Assembly (NCBI GenBank): GCA_023422005.1
Contig: JAEZSC010000151.1
Span: forward strand, 36,349 to 100,348
Direction of reading: 5' to 3'
Length of the DNA: 64,000 nt
Source of the DNA: Bacillota bacterium
GTDB taxonomy: Bacteria > Bacillota > Clostridia > Christensenellales > UMGS416
A model generated the notes under the pieces. It saw only the letters and a program-made list of their open reading frames with translations. It was not told the DNA's origin and did not search any database. The translations under genes and the position numbers were made by a program. Below, piece after piece: positions 18,542 through 27,167 of this stretch (position 1 is the stretch's first letter; each line of letters begins with the position of its first letter).

Positions 18542-19469
18542 CGAGCATCTGAAGCAGGAACATCCAAAGCGGCACCGTGACCACGCTGAGCAGCGTGCTG
18601 ACCAGCACCGTCTGCGCGGCGAACTGCGGCCGCACACCGAACATTGAGGCGAAAATGGCCACGTTGGCGGCCACGGGCATGGCAGTGATGAGCACGCACG
18701 CCGCCACAGTGTCGCTGCCCAAGGCCGGCACGCCGGGCACACCCAGTGCCCATAGCGCCCAGAAGGCCAGCAGAGCCAGCGCAGGCAGCGCCACCAGGCG
18801 CACCGCCGCCCCCACGAAGGCCAGCCCCTCCCGCAGCACCTGCTTGAAATCCCCTTCGGCCACCAGCACGCCCACGATCATCATGGCCAGCGGCGTGTTC
18901 ATCGCAGACACATAATCGATGGCGCCGTTGACAAAGCCAGGCAGCTGCCAGCCGGTCACAAACAGCGCAAGGCCGATGAACACGGCGATGAGTCCCGGCT
19001 GCTTGAGGACTTCCTTGATGCTGCCGCTTTTGCCGGCATAGATGCTCACGCCGATGGTCCACTGATACACGGTGAACGCCATGACATACACGGAACCGTA
19101 GACCACGCCGGTTTTACCCAGCAGGCTCATGAGCAGCGGATAGCCCATGAAGCCGCAGTTGCTGAACACCGTGGCTTCCCACAACACTTTCTTCTTGCCC
19201 GGATCTTTGATTGGCCACAGCCTGCCCAGCAGATAAAACGCAAACATCGAGAGAAAACCGAAAGCCGCCATGATGCCCATGTTGATGAGCAAATGAGTTT
19301 CAAATTTCATCTGAAAGCTCTTGATGACCAGCAGCGGCGCAGTCACGTGGATGACGATCTTCGTCAGCAGCACCCGCCCGTCGTCGTTGATGACCTTTCC
19401 CAGCGCCAAGCCGAACCCCAGCGCCATCATCATAATCAGTATCAATACCTGTTGCGTCAAATCGTTCAT
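18498..19469 (-). CDS. AEC family (auxin efflux carrier) transporter
   Basis: This 323-aa membrane protein has about ten hydrophobic helices in two halves, the first opening with LTQQVLILIMMMALGFGLGK-like sequence and the second with VFIGLALFVTGWQLPGF and LAMMIVGVLVAEGDF, both typical of AEC/YfdV carriers. Known members move malate, other organic acids or unknown metabolites. Its ATG overlaps the trmL stop codon (TGATG), so the two are translationally coupled. Confidence 0.85.
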   Translation of the reverse strand: MNDLTQQVLILIMMMALGFGLALGKVINDDGRVLLTKIVIHVTAPLLVIKSFQMKFETHLLINMGIMAAFGFLSMFAFYLLGRLWPIKDPGKKKVLWEATVFSNCGFMGYPLLMSLLGKTGVVYGSVYVMAFTVYQWTIGVSIYAGKSGSIKEVLKQPGLIAVFIGLALFVTGWQLPGFVNGAIDYVSAMNTPLAMMIVGVLVAEGDFKQVLREGLAFVGAAVRLVALPALALLAFWALWALGVPGVPALGSDTVAACVLITAMPVAANVAIFASMFGVRPQFAAQTVLVSTLLSVVTVPLWMFLLQMLVKAVSATGGGGPTG

Positions 19470-19954
19470 CAGTATTCCCGCAGGCTCCCCTCCAGCTTCA
19501 TACCCGGAAAGCCCAACTGCCGCAGCGCCTCATACACGACGATGGCCACGGCGTTGCTCAGGTTCAGTGAGCGTGCCTCGTCGATCATCGGGATGCGCAG
19601 CGCGTTTTCGTAGTGCTGGGCCAGCAATGCCTCGGGCAGGCCCCGTGTCTCCCGGCCGAACACCAGATAGTCGCCGTCCCGATAGGCGATGTCGGCATGG
19701 CTGTGCTTGGCCTTGGTGCTGCAGAAGAAGTAGCGACCGGGGTTGCGCGCGAACAGCGCCTCCAGATCGGGATAGCGCTGCACATCCAGCAGCGGCCAGT
19801 AGTCCAGCCCGGCACGCTTGAGGTATCGGTCGTCTATGGAAAAGCCCAGCGGCTCCACCAGGTGCAGCCGCGCGCCGGTGGCGGCGCACGTGCGGGCGAT
19901 GTTGCCGGTGTTCTGCGGGATCTCCGGCTCCACGAGTACGATGTTCAGGGCCAT
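19469..19954 (-). CDS. trmL: tRNA (cytidine(34)-2'-O)-methyltransferase TrmL
   Basis: This 161-aa SPOUT-fold RNA methyltransferase methylates the 2'-O of the wobble nucleotide in tRNA-Leu isoacceptors in characterised homologues. All three conserved blocks are present: EIPQNTGNIARTCAATGARLH, LVFGRETRGLP and IPMIDEARSLNLSNAVAIVVYEALRQL, the last two forming the trefoil knot that binds SAM. The length matches TrmL/CspR. The ATG at 19954 has AGGAG upstream; a Met at 19972 has none. Confidence 0.92.
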   Translation of the reverse strand: MALNIVLVEPEIPQNTGNIARTCAATGARLHLVEPLGFSIDDRYLKRAGLDYWPLLDVQRYPDLEALFARNPGRYFFCSTKAKHSHADIAYRDGDYLVFGRETRGLPEALLAQHYENALRIPMIDEARSLNLSNAVAIVVYEALRQLGFPGMKLEGSLREY

Positions 19955-20076
19955 GATTTCTCCTGCGGGCAAAAGCCACGGACCCTATGATACCACGGAA
20001 AGCACATACGGAACACCGCATTTTAACCTTCTATACGAAATGTAGAAAAATGCCTAAATACGGGCTGCATCCTGCC

Positions 20077-20105
20077 AAAAAAAAGAGCCGGCATCGCCGG
20101 CTCTC
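20077..20105 (-). terminator. Terminator of the dpaA-dpaB-aspartokinase cluster
   Basis: GAGCCGGC-ATC-GCCGGCTC is a perfect 8-bp stem, followed on the minus strand by a run of eight or more T. It lies 26 bp after the aspartokinase stop. Confidence 0.85.
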
Positions 20106-20130
20106 AGATTGCGTATGAGTTTGAACTTTC

Positions 20131-21345
20131 TCAGCCGGCGCTCTTCGAGAGCCGGAATTCTTCATGCAAGGCCCGCACCGCCCGCTGGGCGTCCTCCGAG
20201 CGGATCAGGCAGGAGATCGTCATGTGGGAGTCCGCCGTCTGCAGCACGGTGACGCCTTCGTCGGCCAGCGCGCGGATGATGCGCGCCATGACGCCGGGCA
20301 CGCCCCGCATGCGGCTGCCTATGGCGGACACCTTGCAGCAGCCTGTCAGCATCGTATAGGTGCAGCCGATGGCGTCCAGCACCCGCCGGGCACGCACGGC
20401 GCGGTCATCGTCTATCGTGAAGACGATGGAATCCGGGAACAGGTTGATCAGATCGATGCTGATGTCGGCGTCGGCCAGGCCGCGCAGCAGCCGGTTCTCG
20501 ATCTCCGGTGTGGCGTGTTCCACCTTGACTTGTGTGCGCGCGCCTATGCAGGCGATAGCGGAAAGCACGTCGACGCCGTGCAGCACGCCTTCGGGCGCCT
20601 CGGTGGAGATTCGGGTGCCGGCATGGTCGCTCATCGTGTTGCGCACAATCAACGGCACGTTGCCGCGCATGGCAATCTCCACAGCCTTGGGGTGGATGAC
20701 CTTTGCCCCGTGGTCGGCCATTTGGAACATCTCATTGTAACTGATGTCCGGCAGCACCCGCGCCTCGGGCAGCAACCGGGGGTCAGCGGTCATGATGCCG
20801 TCCACATCGGTGTAAATTTCTATGGCTTCGGCCTTGAGCGCTGAGCCCAGGATGGCGGCGGAGGTGTCGCTGCCGCCGCGGCCCAGCGTGGTCACGTCGC
20901 CGCCGCGGGTGATGCCCTGAAAACCCGTAACGACCGGTATCACGCCGGTATTGAGCAGCTCGTTTAGCCGTGCGGTGTCCACTTCATAATAGGATGCATT
21001 GCCAAAACGGTCGTTTGTAAAAATGCCGGCCTGCCAGCCGGTCAGGGCGCGGGAGGCGTACCCGCGGGCCTCGAAAGCGCCGGCCATGACCACCGCGGAG
21101 ATCGTCTCTCCGCAGGACATCAGCAAGTCCTTGTCTCTGGGGTTGATTTCCGCGCCGGCCGCCTCAAAGGCAAATTGCAGCAGCGTATCGGTGGCATAGG
21201 GTTCGCCGGTGCGGCCCATGGCGCTCACGACGACAACAGGCGCATAGCCGCTCTTCTTGGCGGCAATCACCTTGTCGATCGCCATGGCGCGGGCCTCCGG
21301 CGTGCGCACCGAAGTTCCACCGAATTTTTGTACCAAAATCCTCAT
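20131..21345 (-). CDS. dapG: Aspartate kinase (DapG-like)
   Basis: This 404-aa aspartokinase phosphorylates aspartate at the head of the lysine/diaminopimelate/dipicolinate pathway. The start MRILVQKFGGTSV carries the KFGGTS nucleotide motif. The catalytic domain (about 1-235) contains GRGGSDTSA and EIYTDVDGIMTADPR, and two ACT domains (about 260-400) follow, which bind allosteric amino acids. It lies downstream of dpaA and dpaB in the same direction, the same association as in the Bacillus spoVFA-spoVFB-asd-dapG-dapA operon, so dapG is the likely paralogue. Asd and dapA are not in this cluster. Confidence 0.9.
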   Translation of the reverse strand: MRILVQKFGGTSVRTPEARAMAIDKVIAAKKSGYAPVVVVSAMGRTGEPYATDTLLQFAFEAAGAEINPRDKDLLMSCGETISAVVMAGAFEARGYASRALTGWQAGIFTNDRFGNASYYEVDTARLNELLNTGVIPVVTGFQGITRGGDVTTLGRGGSDTSAAILGSALKAEAIEIYTDVDGIMTADPRLLPEARVLPDISYNEMFQMADHGAKVIHPKAVEIAMRGNVPLIVRNTMSDHAGTRISTEAPEGVLHGVDVLSAIACIGARTQVKVEHATPEIENRLLRGLADADISIDLINLFPDSIVFTIDDDRAVRARRVLDAIGCTYTMLTGCCKVSAIGSRMRGVPGVMARIIRALADEGVTVLQTADSHMTISCLIRSEDAQRAVRALHEEFRLSKSAG

Positions 21346-21390
21346 ATTGCGGCTCCTTGCCTTCCATAGGGTGTCCGATGTTTTCCGTTA

Positions 21391-21987
21391 TTATATCATT
21401 TCACCGGTTTTATACAATACAGGTTGAATTTGGCGGCCTTCAAAAGCTTTCTTCACCGTGGGCACGATGAGCTCCATACGGGACACCAGCGAGTTGGGTT
21501 TGCCCTGGTAGTTGTCCTGCTCATAGGGCACCATGTAGATGTTTCGCATCGTGGAAAGCATGCCGATGTTCTTCAAGGAGTTGGTCAGACCGTCGTTGGT
21601 GCTGGGAGCCAGCACCGCCGGGCCGCCGTTGCGCAGGTGGGCTTTCACTGCCATGAGCACCGGTGTATCCACGATGCCCAGCGCCAGCTTGGCCATCGTG
21701 TTGCCCGTGCAGGGCGCCACGACCGCCATATCCAGCATGCGCTTGGGGCCGATGGGCTCGGTATCCACCACGGTGTGCAGGGGAAGCTTGCCGGTCAGGT
21801 TGTACACGCGCTCGATCAGGTCCTTGGCTTTAAAGAACCGTGTGTCCCATTCGTAGACGCTGTTGGAGAATATGGGTATCAGATCCGCGCCTTCGTCGCG
21901 CATCTGCTCGATGGCAGGAAGCACCGCTTCGATCATACAGAACGATCCAGTCAGGCAAAACCCGATGCGTTTGCCGGTCAGTTCCAT
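21391..21987 (-). CDS. dpaB: Dipicolinate synthase subunit B
   Basis: This 198-aa flavoprotein-fold subunit of dipicolinate synthase (SpoVFB) has the start RIGFCLTGSFCMIEAVLP, the VVAPCTGNTMAKLALGIVDTPVLMAVKAHLRNGGP block and ALAPSTNDGL-like segment typical of DpaB, with the family's usual length. Together with DpaA it makes dipicolinic acid in the mother cell for the spore core. It starts 22 bp after dpaA with a GGAGGG ribosome site. Confidence 0.93.
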   Translation of the reverse strand: MELTGKRIGFCLTGSFCMIEAVLPAIEQMRDEGADLIPIFSNSVYEWDTRFFKAKDLIERVYNLTGKLPLHTVVDTEPIGPKRMLDMAVVAPCTGNTMAKLALGIVDTPVLMAVKAHLRNGGPAVLAPSTNDGLTNSLKNIGMLSTMRNIYMVPYEQDNYQGKPNSLVSRMELIVPTVKKAFEGRQIQPVLYKTGEMI

Positions 21988-22009
21988 GAATTTCCCTCCG
22001 TCCTTAACA

Positions 22010-22846
22010 TTAAAGCAATTCTTTTATGCAGTTGTAAATGATTTCTGCCGCGGTGCGCGGGAACATGCGACCGGGCAGGCTTTGATAGGGCTGGGCGTCC
22101 AGCTTGAGCCGGGCGGCAGCGTTAAAGTCCACACCGAAGGGGCTGGACGCCAGGTCGATGATGACGACGTCACGGCGAAGGCCGCGCAGCTTGTCCTCTG
22201 TCAGCAGCACACTGGGAATGGTGTTGAAGATAAAGTTGCTGTCGCGGCAGGCTTCCGAAATGTTGTTGGTGTGCACCGAGATGACGCCGATGGCGGCGAT
22301 GTCCTCCAACTGCTCCTTGCGGCGGGCGGTGGCAATGACGTCGGCGCCGAAGGCCTTGAGCAGCTTGACCAGATCCTTGCCGATGCGGCCATAACCCAGC
22401 ACCGTGCACTGTGAGCCCTTGAGCGTTCGCTCGGTGCGCTCCAGCGCCACACGGATGGCGCCCTCGGCGGTTGGCCAGGCGTTGGCCTGGGCGAAACGCT
22501 CGCTGGCCAGCAGGTTCATCACACGTATACCCGCCCGTTCGGGCTCCTTTGAGAGAAAGCCACCCACCAGCCACGCGCCGTCGCGCATATCATGCAATAT
22601 GACATCCAACGGATAGGCCGTGTCCATGGATTGCAGGGGCACCATGCCGTTGCGTTCGCTGGGCATGGGTAATACGACGACGTCCGCCTCTCCGGTGGCC
22701 CGGGAGATGTCCGCCAGGGTTCGGTCGGCCACGGGCAGGCCGAACGCATGCAGCTCTATGTCGGGATTCTTCTTTAAGTACTCGTAAAGATATATGTTGC
22801 GCCGGTCGCCGCCGACCAGAAGTACGCTTCTCGCGTCAGAGGACAT
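22010..22846 (-). CDS. dpaA: Dipicolinate synthase subunit A
   Basis: This 278-aa NAD(P)-binding subunit (SpoVFA) of dipicolinate synthase oxidises dihydrodipicolinate to dipicolinate. It has an N-terminal domain beginning LLVGGDRRNIYLYEYL and a Rossmann motif GYGRIGKDLVKLLKAFGADV near residue 150. The start has GAGGGTGGG upstream. Its presence with dpaB is strong evidence that the organism forms spores. A sigma-K-like promoter lies just upstream. Confidence 0.94.
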   Translation of the reverse strand: MSSDARSVLLVGGDRRNIYLYEYLKKNPDIELHAFGLPVADRTLADISRATGEADVVVLPMPSERNGMVPLQSMDTAYPLDVILHDMRDGAWLVGGFLSKEPERAGIRVMNLLASERFAQANAWPTAEGAIRVALERTERTLKGSQCTVLGYGRIGKDLVKLLKAFGADVIATARRKEQLEDIAAIGVISVHTNNISEACRDSNFIFNTIPSVLLTEDKLRGLRRDVVIIDLASSPFGVDFNAAARLKLDAQPYQSLPGRMFPRTAAEIIYNCIKELL

Positions 22847-22876
22847 GAACCCACCCTCTTCTCATTGATGACTCTA

Positions 22877-22904
22877 CACTTTATGAACGCAAAGGGTTGT
22901 CCGT
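22877..22904 (-). promoter_or_regulatory. Possible sigma-K-type promoter of dpaA
   Basis: On the minus strand AC is followed 17 bp later by CATAAAGTG, close to the sigma-K consensus AC-N16-CATANNNTA (last position G instead of A, spacer one longer). Dipicolinate genes are sigma-K controlled in Bacillus. The match is modest. Confidence 0.35.
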
Positions 22905-22943
22905 GAGAGGCGGCATGACGGCTTGTGGATGTGGGCGCACATA

Positions 22944-22972
22944 GAAAAAGAGCCGCCTGGCCGGCGGCTCCT
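22944..22972 (-). terminator. Terminator after the minus-strand methyltransferase
   Basis: GAGCCGCC and GGCGGCTC form an 8-bp stem around TGGCC, followed on the minus strand by five T residues, 68 bp after the methyltransferase stop. Confidence 0.75.
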
Positions 22973-23039
22973 CAATTTGTTGGGGTCCATTGGGGCAGAT
23001 TCTTTTTGCGTTATTTTCAAATGCAATCCGGTAGTGTGG

Positions 23040-23837
23040 TCAGTTGGCCTTATGCCCTATATAAAGCAGATGCTCACAGCAGCCCAGCACGGCGGGCTCG
23101 GCTGCGATGGCAGCCAGCAACGCCACCCAGCGCGCAAACTGCTCTGCCGGCAGCACCATCAGCGCGGCCTCCCCCGCTGCGCCCAGGCATTCGGTGGCAT
23201 AGAGCGTGCCGTCGCACAAGCCCAAGCCCTCCATAAACGCGCGAGCCTCCTCGGGGCGGATATAGTAGGCGTCTGTGAAGCTCCCGCCGCTGGCCAGGCC
23301 GCGGCCGTCGCGCAGCCACTGGCGGAAGCGGGCGTCGTACTCGTCGATGATGTGGGGGTATTTCTTGAGCGCGTCGATGATCGGCGCGAAGGCGCTGATG
23401 AAGCTGGCCGCCAGCAAACCGCCGGGCTTCAGACGAGCCAGACACTGCTCCATGGCCAGTGCGCGCTGGGTGTCCTCGTTCAGGTGATACAGCGGCCCCA
23501 TGCACAGCACCACGTCGTATTGGCCCAGCGGCAGTGTGTCCAGCGCCAGCGCGTTGCCGTGCAGCGCCCGTATGCACACGCCGGCCGCGGCTGCCTCCTG
23601 CAGCGCGCGCTTCACGTTCTGCGCGCTCAAATCCACGAGTGTCACATCATAACCCAGGCTCGCCAGCCAGATGCTGTAGCGCCCCGGTCCGCCGCCCACA
23701 TCCAGCACGGTGGCGCGCTCAGGGAGCTTGGGCTGCAGCAGCGCCTTGGTCATCTCAAATTCCAGCCGGTGGCGCACCAGGCGGTTCCACTCGTCATCGC
23801 AGATCTCATCGTAATAGCGCTCTACGACATCGGACAT
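23040..23837 (-). CDS. Class I SAM-dependent methyltransferase
   Basis: This 265-aa protein has SAM motif I VLDVGGGPGRY near residue 45, acidic motif II TLVDLS and the motif IV region YDVVLCMGPLYHL, as in small-molecule methyltransferases of the Methyltransf_11/25 type. The ATG at 23837 is chosen because GGAGGG lies 6 bp upstream; the frame stays open to 24053 but without a ribosome site. It is divergent from the flavodoxin-ferredoxin gene. The substrate is unknown. Confidence 0.82.
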   Translation of the reverse strand: MSDVVERYYDEICDDEWNRLVRHRLEFEMTKALLQPKLPERATVLDVGGGPGRYSIWLASLGYDVTLVDLSAQNVKRALQEAAAAGVCIRALHGNALALDTLPLGQYDVVLCMGPLYHLNEDTQRALAMEQCLARLKPGGLLAASFISAFAPIIDALKKYPHIIDEYDARFRQWLRDGRGLASGGSFTDAYYIRPEEARAFMEGLGLCDGTLYATECLGAAGEAALMVLPAEQFARWVALLAAIAAEPAVLGCCEHLLYIGHKAN

Positions 23838-23961
23838 ATATGTCCCTCCGAAGATTTTCGCAAGTATACCATGGGTGTTCGGTCTGTGCAATCGGTTATG
23901 GAAAGGCTTCCGTATCGCATATGTATGAGGGGAATCCTTTGAGAAGTGCGGAGGTGGACCC

Positions 23962-24777
23962 ATGCGGCTGTACAGCGCGGTGATGATCTTTTTCTCGCCG
24001 ACGGGATCCACGGCCGCCGTGGTGCGCGCCACAGCCCGTGGCATGGGCATCATAGATTGCCGCGAGGTCGACCTGACGCTGCCTCCGTCCCGGGCGGATT
24101 TCAGCGGCCTGTGCGAGGAGGACGTTGTGCTGCTGGGCGCGCCGGTGCATGACGGCGCGCTGCCGCAGGCGCTGGCACAGGCGCTGTCGCGGCTCTGGGC
24201 TGTGGGCCAGCCGGCTTTGTTGTGCGCGACCTATGGCGGCCTGGGCTGTGGCTCCGCGCTGCGTGATCTGCACGCTGCGGCCACCAAGGCGCGGCTGCGC
24301 CCGGTGGCGGCCGGCCTCTTCCCCTCGGAACACCCACTGCGGCCATGCCGCGGCAACCCAAGGCCCGACGACCATGACCTGGCGACCGCCCGGGAGCTGG
24401 GTTTCGACGCGCGCTTCCGGTTGGAACGCGGCGCTGCCATGCCGATGCAACTAACCCAGCCCAACCGGCGCGCGCCTTGCCTGCCGCAGCGGGGCTGGCC
24501 GCCGGGCACGCTGCGGGCCGTGAGCCCTCGGCGTCTGCTGCCGGTGCCCGAGGTGACTCTGGCGTGCACCGGCTGCGGCCTTTGCGCCCAAGGCTGCCCC
24601 ACAGCGGCCATCTCCATGCCTGACGTGGACATCGACAACAAAACATGCATCCGCTGCATGCGCTGCGTGGACCTGTGCCCCGAAGGCGCGCTGCTGCCCA
24701 TGCCCGGCGGGCTGCCCGGGCGCCTGGCAGCGGCGCTGCGGCGCAAGGCCGTGCCGGCGGACACCGTTTTGCTATAG
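23962..24777 (+). CDS. Flavodoxin-ferredoxin fusion (EFR1-like), two [4Fe-4S] clusters
   Basis: This 271-aa cytoplasmic electron carrier has an N-terminal flavodoxin-like domain (about 1-160) with the FMN phosphate loop FSPTGST, and a C-terminal 2x[4Fe-4S] domain with CTGCGLCAQGCP and CIRCMRCVDLCP. Such EFR1-type proteins are widespread in anaerobic Clostridia; their partners are mostly unknown. The flavodoxin loop has Pro where GTG is more usual. The ATG at 23962 follows GGAGGTGG. It stands alone, so the context gives no partner. Confidence 0.8.
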   Translation: MRLYSAVMIFFSPTGSTAAVVRATARGMGIIDCREVDLTLPPSRADFSGLCEEDVVLLGAPVHDGALPQALAQALSRLWAVGQPALLCATYGGLGCGSALRDLHAAATKARLRPVAAGLFPSEHPLRPCRGNPRPDDHDLATARELGFDARFRLERGAAMPMQLTQPNRRAPCLPQRGWPPGTLRAVSPRRLLPVPEVTLACTGCGLCAQGCPTAAISMPDVDIDNKTCIRCMRCVDLCPEGALLPMPGGLPGRLAAALRRKAVPADTVLL

Positions 24778-24797
24778 AAAACACAAAACGATTTGGC

Positions 24798-24826
24798 TTG
24801 ACATAGCATTTGCGCGCTGATAGAAT
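24798..24826 (+). promoter_or_regulatory. Promoter of the tyrS T-box transcript
   Basis: TTGACA and TAGAAT are separated by exactly 17 bp, just upstream of the T-box leader. Confidence 0.8.
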
Positions 24827-24828
24827 GT

Positions 24829-25125
24829 GCGAAACAGCAAAGCGTCGATGGGAAAGAGTACGGTTGGCCCAGCCCACGCAGAGAGCTCCCGGCTGGTGAA
24901 AGGGAGATGGGCGGCGAAACGGAATACATCCCGGAGCGGCGGACCAAACGGCCATGCGTGGCCCAGTAGGCATCCGACGGGGAGCGCCCGTTACAGCGCC
25001 GGGGAATCGCGGCATGCCGCCGTTCCCGTCAAGGCTTTCGCCGCGAGGCGCAAAGCAAACCGAGGTGGTACCGCGAGCTGATAGAATGGCCCGCCCTCTG
25101 AATGTCAGAGGGCGGGCTTTTTATA
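24829..25125 (+). promoter_or_regulatory. Tyrosine T-box leader
   Basis: This leader of about 300 nt has the conserved T-box AACCGAGGTGGTACCGCG at 25058-25075 and a terminator GCCCGCCCTCTG/CAGAGGGCGGGC plus T-run at 25089-25122. In the stem I region, GGAATACATCC at 24921-24931 presents TAC (24925-24927), a tyrosine codon, as the likely specifier. Uncharged tRNA-Tyr would bind the leader and allow read-through into tyrS. The specifier and gene agree, which makes the call secure. Confidence 0.92.
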
Positions 25126-25151
25126 TACCAAAAATCAAAAAGGAGGCAGAC

Positions 25152-26378
25152 ATGGACATCCAGGAACAGATGCGCATCCTCCAACAGGGCACGCAGGAGA
25201 TTGTGAGCCTCGGCGAGCTGCGCGACAAGCTGCTGCGCGCCAGCCGGGAGGGCAGGCCGCTTACCGTGAAGCTGGGGTTGGACCCTTCCGCGCCGGACAT
25301 CCACCTGGGGCACACGGTGGTGCTGCGCAAGATCCGGCAATTCCAGAACCTGGGCCACCGGGCGGTGCTGATCATCGGCGACTTCACCGGACGCATTGGC
25401 GACCCCACCGGCCGCAGCCGCACGCGGCCTGCGCTGACCGCCGAGCAGGTGCTGGAGAACGCCCGCACCTACGAGCTCCAACTCTTCCGGGTGCTGGACC
25501 CGGCCAAGACAGAGCTGCGCTTCAACGGCGAATGGCTGGGAGAGCTGCGCTTCGCCGACGTGGTGAAGCTGGGCAGCACCACCACCGTGGCGCGCATTCT
25601 GGAGCGCGACGACTTCCACAACCGCTTCACCGCCCAGCAGAGCATCGGCGTACACGAGCTGCTGTACCCCCTGATGCAGGCATACGACTCGGTGCACTTG
25701 CACGCCGACGTGGAACTGGGCGGCACAGACCAGCGCTTCAACATACTGTGCGGTCGGGACCTGCAGCGCGCCTACGGCCAGGAGGCCCAGTGCGCGATCT
25801 TCATGCCGCTGCTGGAAGGGCTGGATGGCCGTGAGAAGATGAGCAAGAGCTTGGGCAACTATGTGGGCGTGGACGAGAGCCCCGACGACATGCTGGGTAA
25901 GCTCATGAGCATCCCCGACGGGCTGATCTCCCGCTACTTCGAGCTGGTCACCGATATCCACCCCGACGAGCTGGCCGAAATGCGCGACGGCCTGGCCGCC
26001 GGCACGCTGAACCCCCGCGACGCCAAGCTGCGCCTGGCCGTGGACGTGACCACACTCTACCATGGCGCACAAGCCGCCGGCGATGCCCGGGAGCGCTTCG
26101 AAAGCCGCTTCTCCCGCCGGGAGCTGCCCCAGGACGCGCCGTCGTTCGCGGTGCCCCCTTCCCTATGCGGCCCAGATGGCGCGGATTTGGCCAGGCTGCT
26201 GCTGGCGGCGGGCCTCGCGCCATCCTTAAGCGAGGCCCGGCGGCTGACCGCTCAGGGCGCGGTGCGGCTCAACGGCAAGCGCCAGAGCGGCCCGCAGCTC
26301 ATTTGGCGCAGCGGCGACATCCTGCAGGCTGGCCGGCTGCGGGCTGTGCGGCTCATGGAGGACACAGACAATGGATGA
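25152..26378 (+). CDS. tyrS: Tyrosyl-tRNA synthetase
   Basis: This 408-aa class Ic synthetase has the HIGH-type motif HLGH (residues 51-54) within KLGLDPSAPDIHLGH, GDFTGRIGDPTGRS, and KMSKS in REKMSKSLGNYVG. An S4-like RNA-binding segment at the C terminus reads ARRLTAQGAVRLNGKR. The ATG at 25152 follows AAGGAGG; the frame extends upstream into the T-box but that part is not translated. It is controlled by the leader directly upstream. Confidence 0.95.
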   Translation: MDIQEQMRILQQGTQEIVSLGELRDKLLRASREGRPLTVKLGLDPSAPDIHLGHTVVLRKIRQFQNLGHRAVLIIGDFTGRIGDPTGRSRTRPALTAEQVLENARTYELQLFRVLDPAKTELRFNGEWLGELRFADVVKLGSTTTVARILERDDFHNRFTAQQSIGVHELLYPLMQAYDSVHLHADVELGGTDQRFNILCGRDLQRAYGQEAQCAIFMPLLEGLDGREKMSKSLGNYVGVDESPDDMLGKLMSIPDGLISRYFELVTDIHPDELAEMRDGLAAGTLNPRDAKLRLAVDVTTLYHGAQAAGDARERFESRFSRRELPQDAPSFAVPPSLCGPDGADLARLLLAAGLAPSLSEARRLTAQGAVRLNGKRQSGPQLIWRSGDILQAGRLRAVRLMEDTDNG

Positions 26379-26398
26379 AAGCGACTACGCGTATTGAA

Positions 26399-26430
26399 GG
26401 CTCCGATCCGAGGATCGGGGCCTTTCTTTT
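26399..26430 (+). terminator. Terminator of tyrS
   Basis: GGCTCCGATCC and GGATCGGGGCC form an 11-bp stem (one G-T pair), followed by a T-rich run interrupted by one C. Confidence 0.8.
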
Positions 26431-26629
26431 CGCCTGCGGCGCTGTTGCGCCTTGGCGATTCAGACGGCTTGTCACAATGGACGTATATCGCCCGCCGATG
26501 ACGGTCGTCGGGCGATTCCTCAGCTTATTTTGCACATACCTTGTTGTTTGGAGACGAAAACGCCTGTGGGCGGGTTTGGTGTCGTTTCTCGCTCTATACT
26601 CGGTTTCCTCCCGCCGAGTTAATCGGCGG
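26431..26629 (+). repeat. Dispersed multi-hairpin element, copy C
   Basis: This copy begins directly after the tyrS terminator. H1 26431-26456 has loop GCTGTTGC. The shared box GCGATTCAGACGGCTTGTC is at 26455-26473. H2 26487-26516 has stem ATCGCCCG/CGGGCGAT with a diverged loop. H3 26561-26572 is CGCC-TGTG-GGCG followed by GGTTT. H4 26611-26629 is CCGCCGA-GTTAA-TCGGCGG. The order and spacing match copies A and B. Confidence 0.7.
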
Positions 26630-26703
26630 TCGACTCTGCATTTTTATTTTTTCGCTAAGTTTGCAGAAAGTCTTATAACATCCCTAGTCTAATAACATCC
26701 CTC

Positions 26704-26759
26704 TTGACAGCGATGAACGACGGGGCTATATTAAGTGTGCTAGCACAGATATCACACTT
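26704..26759 (+). promoter_or_regulatory. Promoter and operator of the GntR/ABC operon
   Basis: TTGACA (26704) and TATATT (26727) are separated by 17 bp. Immediately after lies a perfect 12-bp palindrome TGTGCTAGCACA (26736-26747) nested in a wider AAGTGTG...CACACTT inverted repeat (26733-26759). Its position over the transcription start fits autorepression by the YtrA-type regulator encoded next. Confidence 0.75.
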
Positions 26760-26780
26760 GCCCCGGAAGGAGGCATCCCG

Positions 26781-27167
26781 TTGTTCACCATCGATTTGCG
26801 CAGCCGCGTGCCGATCTACGAACAGATCAAAAACCAGACCATGGAGCTGATCCTGCTGGGTGCGCTGCAGCCCCACCAGCAGCTGCCCTCCATACGGGAG
26901 CTGGCGCGGGAGCTCCAGCTCAACGTCAACACGGTCAAAAAGGCATTCCAGGATCTGGAGGCCGACGGCGTCATCTATTCGCTGATCGGCCGTGGCAGCT
27001 TTGTGTCCGAGAACGCACTGGGCGGAGACCAGCTGAAAAAACGCGCCACCGAGGAGCTCAGGACGGCACTGCAGGCCGCCCGGGCCAGCGGGTTGACGCC
27101 GGCGCAGGCACGCGCCATCTTGCAGGACGTATACGAAGAAAATGATGAAAGGGATGATCGTACGTGA
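26781..27167 (+). CDS. GntR family regulator, YtrA subfamily
   Basis: This 128-aa DNA-binding repressor has a winged helix of the GntR type (SRVPIYEQIKNQTMELILLGAL...LPSIRELARELQLNVNTVKKAFQDLEADG, about residues 5-65) and a short C-terminal dimerisation tail, the size that defines the YtrA subfamily. YtrA-like regulators control ABC transporter operons that respond to cell-wall antibiotics. The TTG at 26781 follows GGAAGGAGG by 7 bp. It overlaps the ATPase gene by 4 bp and probably binds the palindrome in its own promoter. Confidence 0.9.
   Translation: MFTIDLRSRVPIYEQIKNQTMELILLGALQPHQQLPSIRELARELQLNVNTVKKAFQDLEADGVIYSLIGRGSFVSENALGGDQLKKRATEELRTALQAARASGLTPAQARAILQDVYEENDERDDRT

Noticed and set aside
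23040..24053. Extended 337-aa form of the minus-strand methyltransferase
   Set aside because: The extra N-terminal part overlaps the divergent flavodoxin gene and lacks a ribosome site; the internal ATG at 23837 has a strong one.
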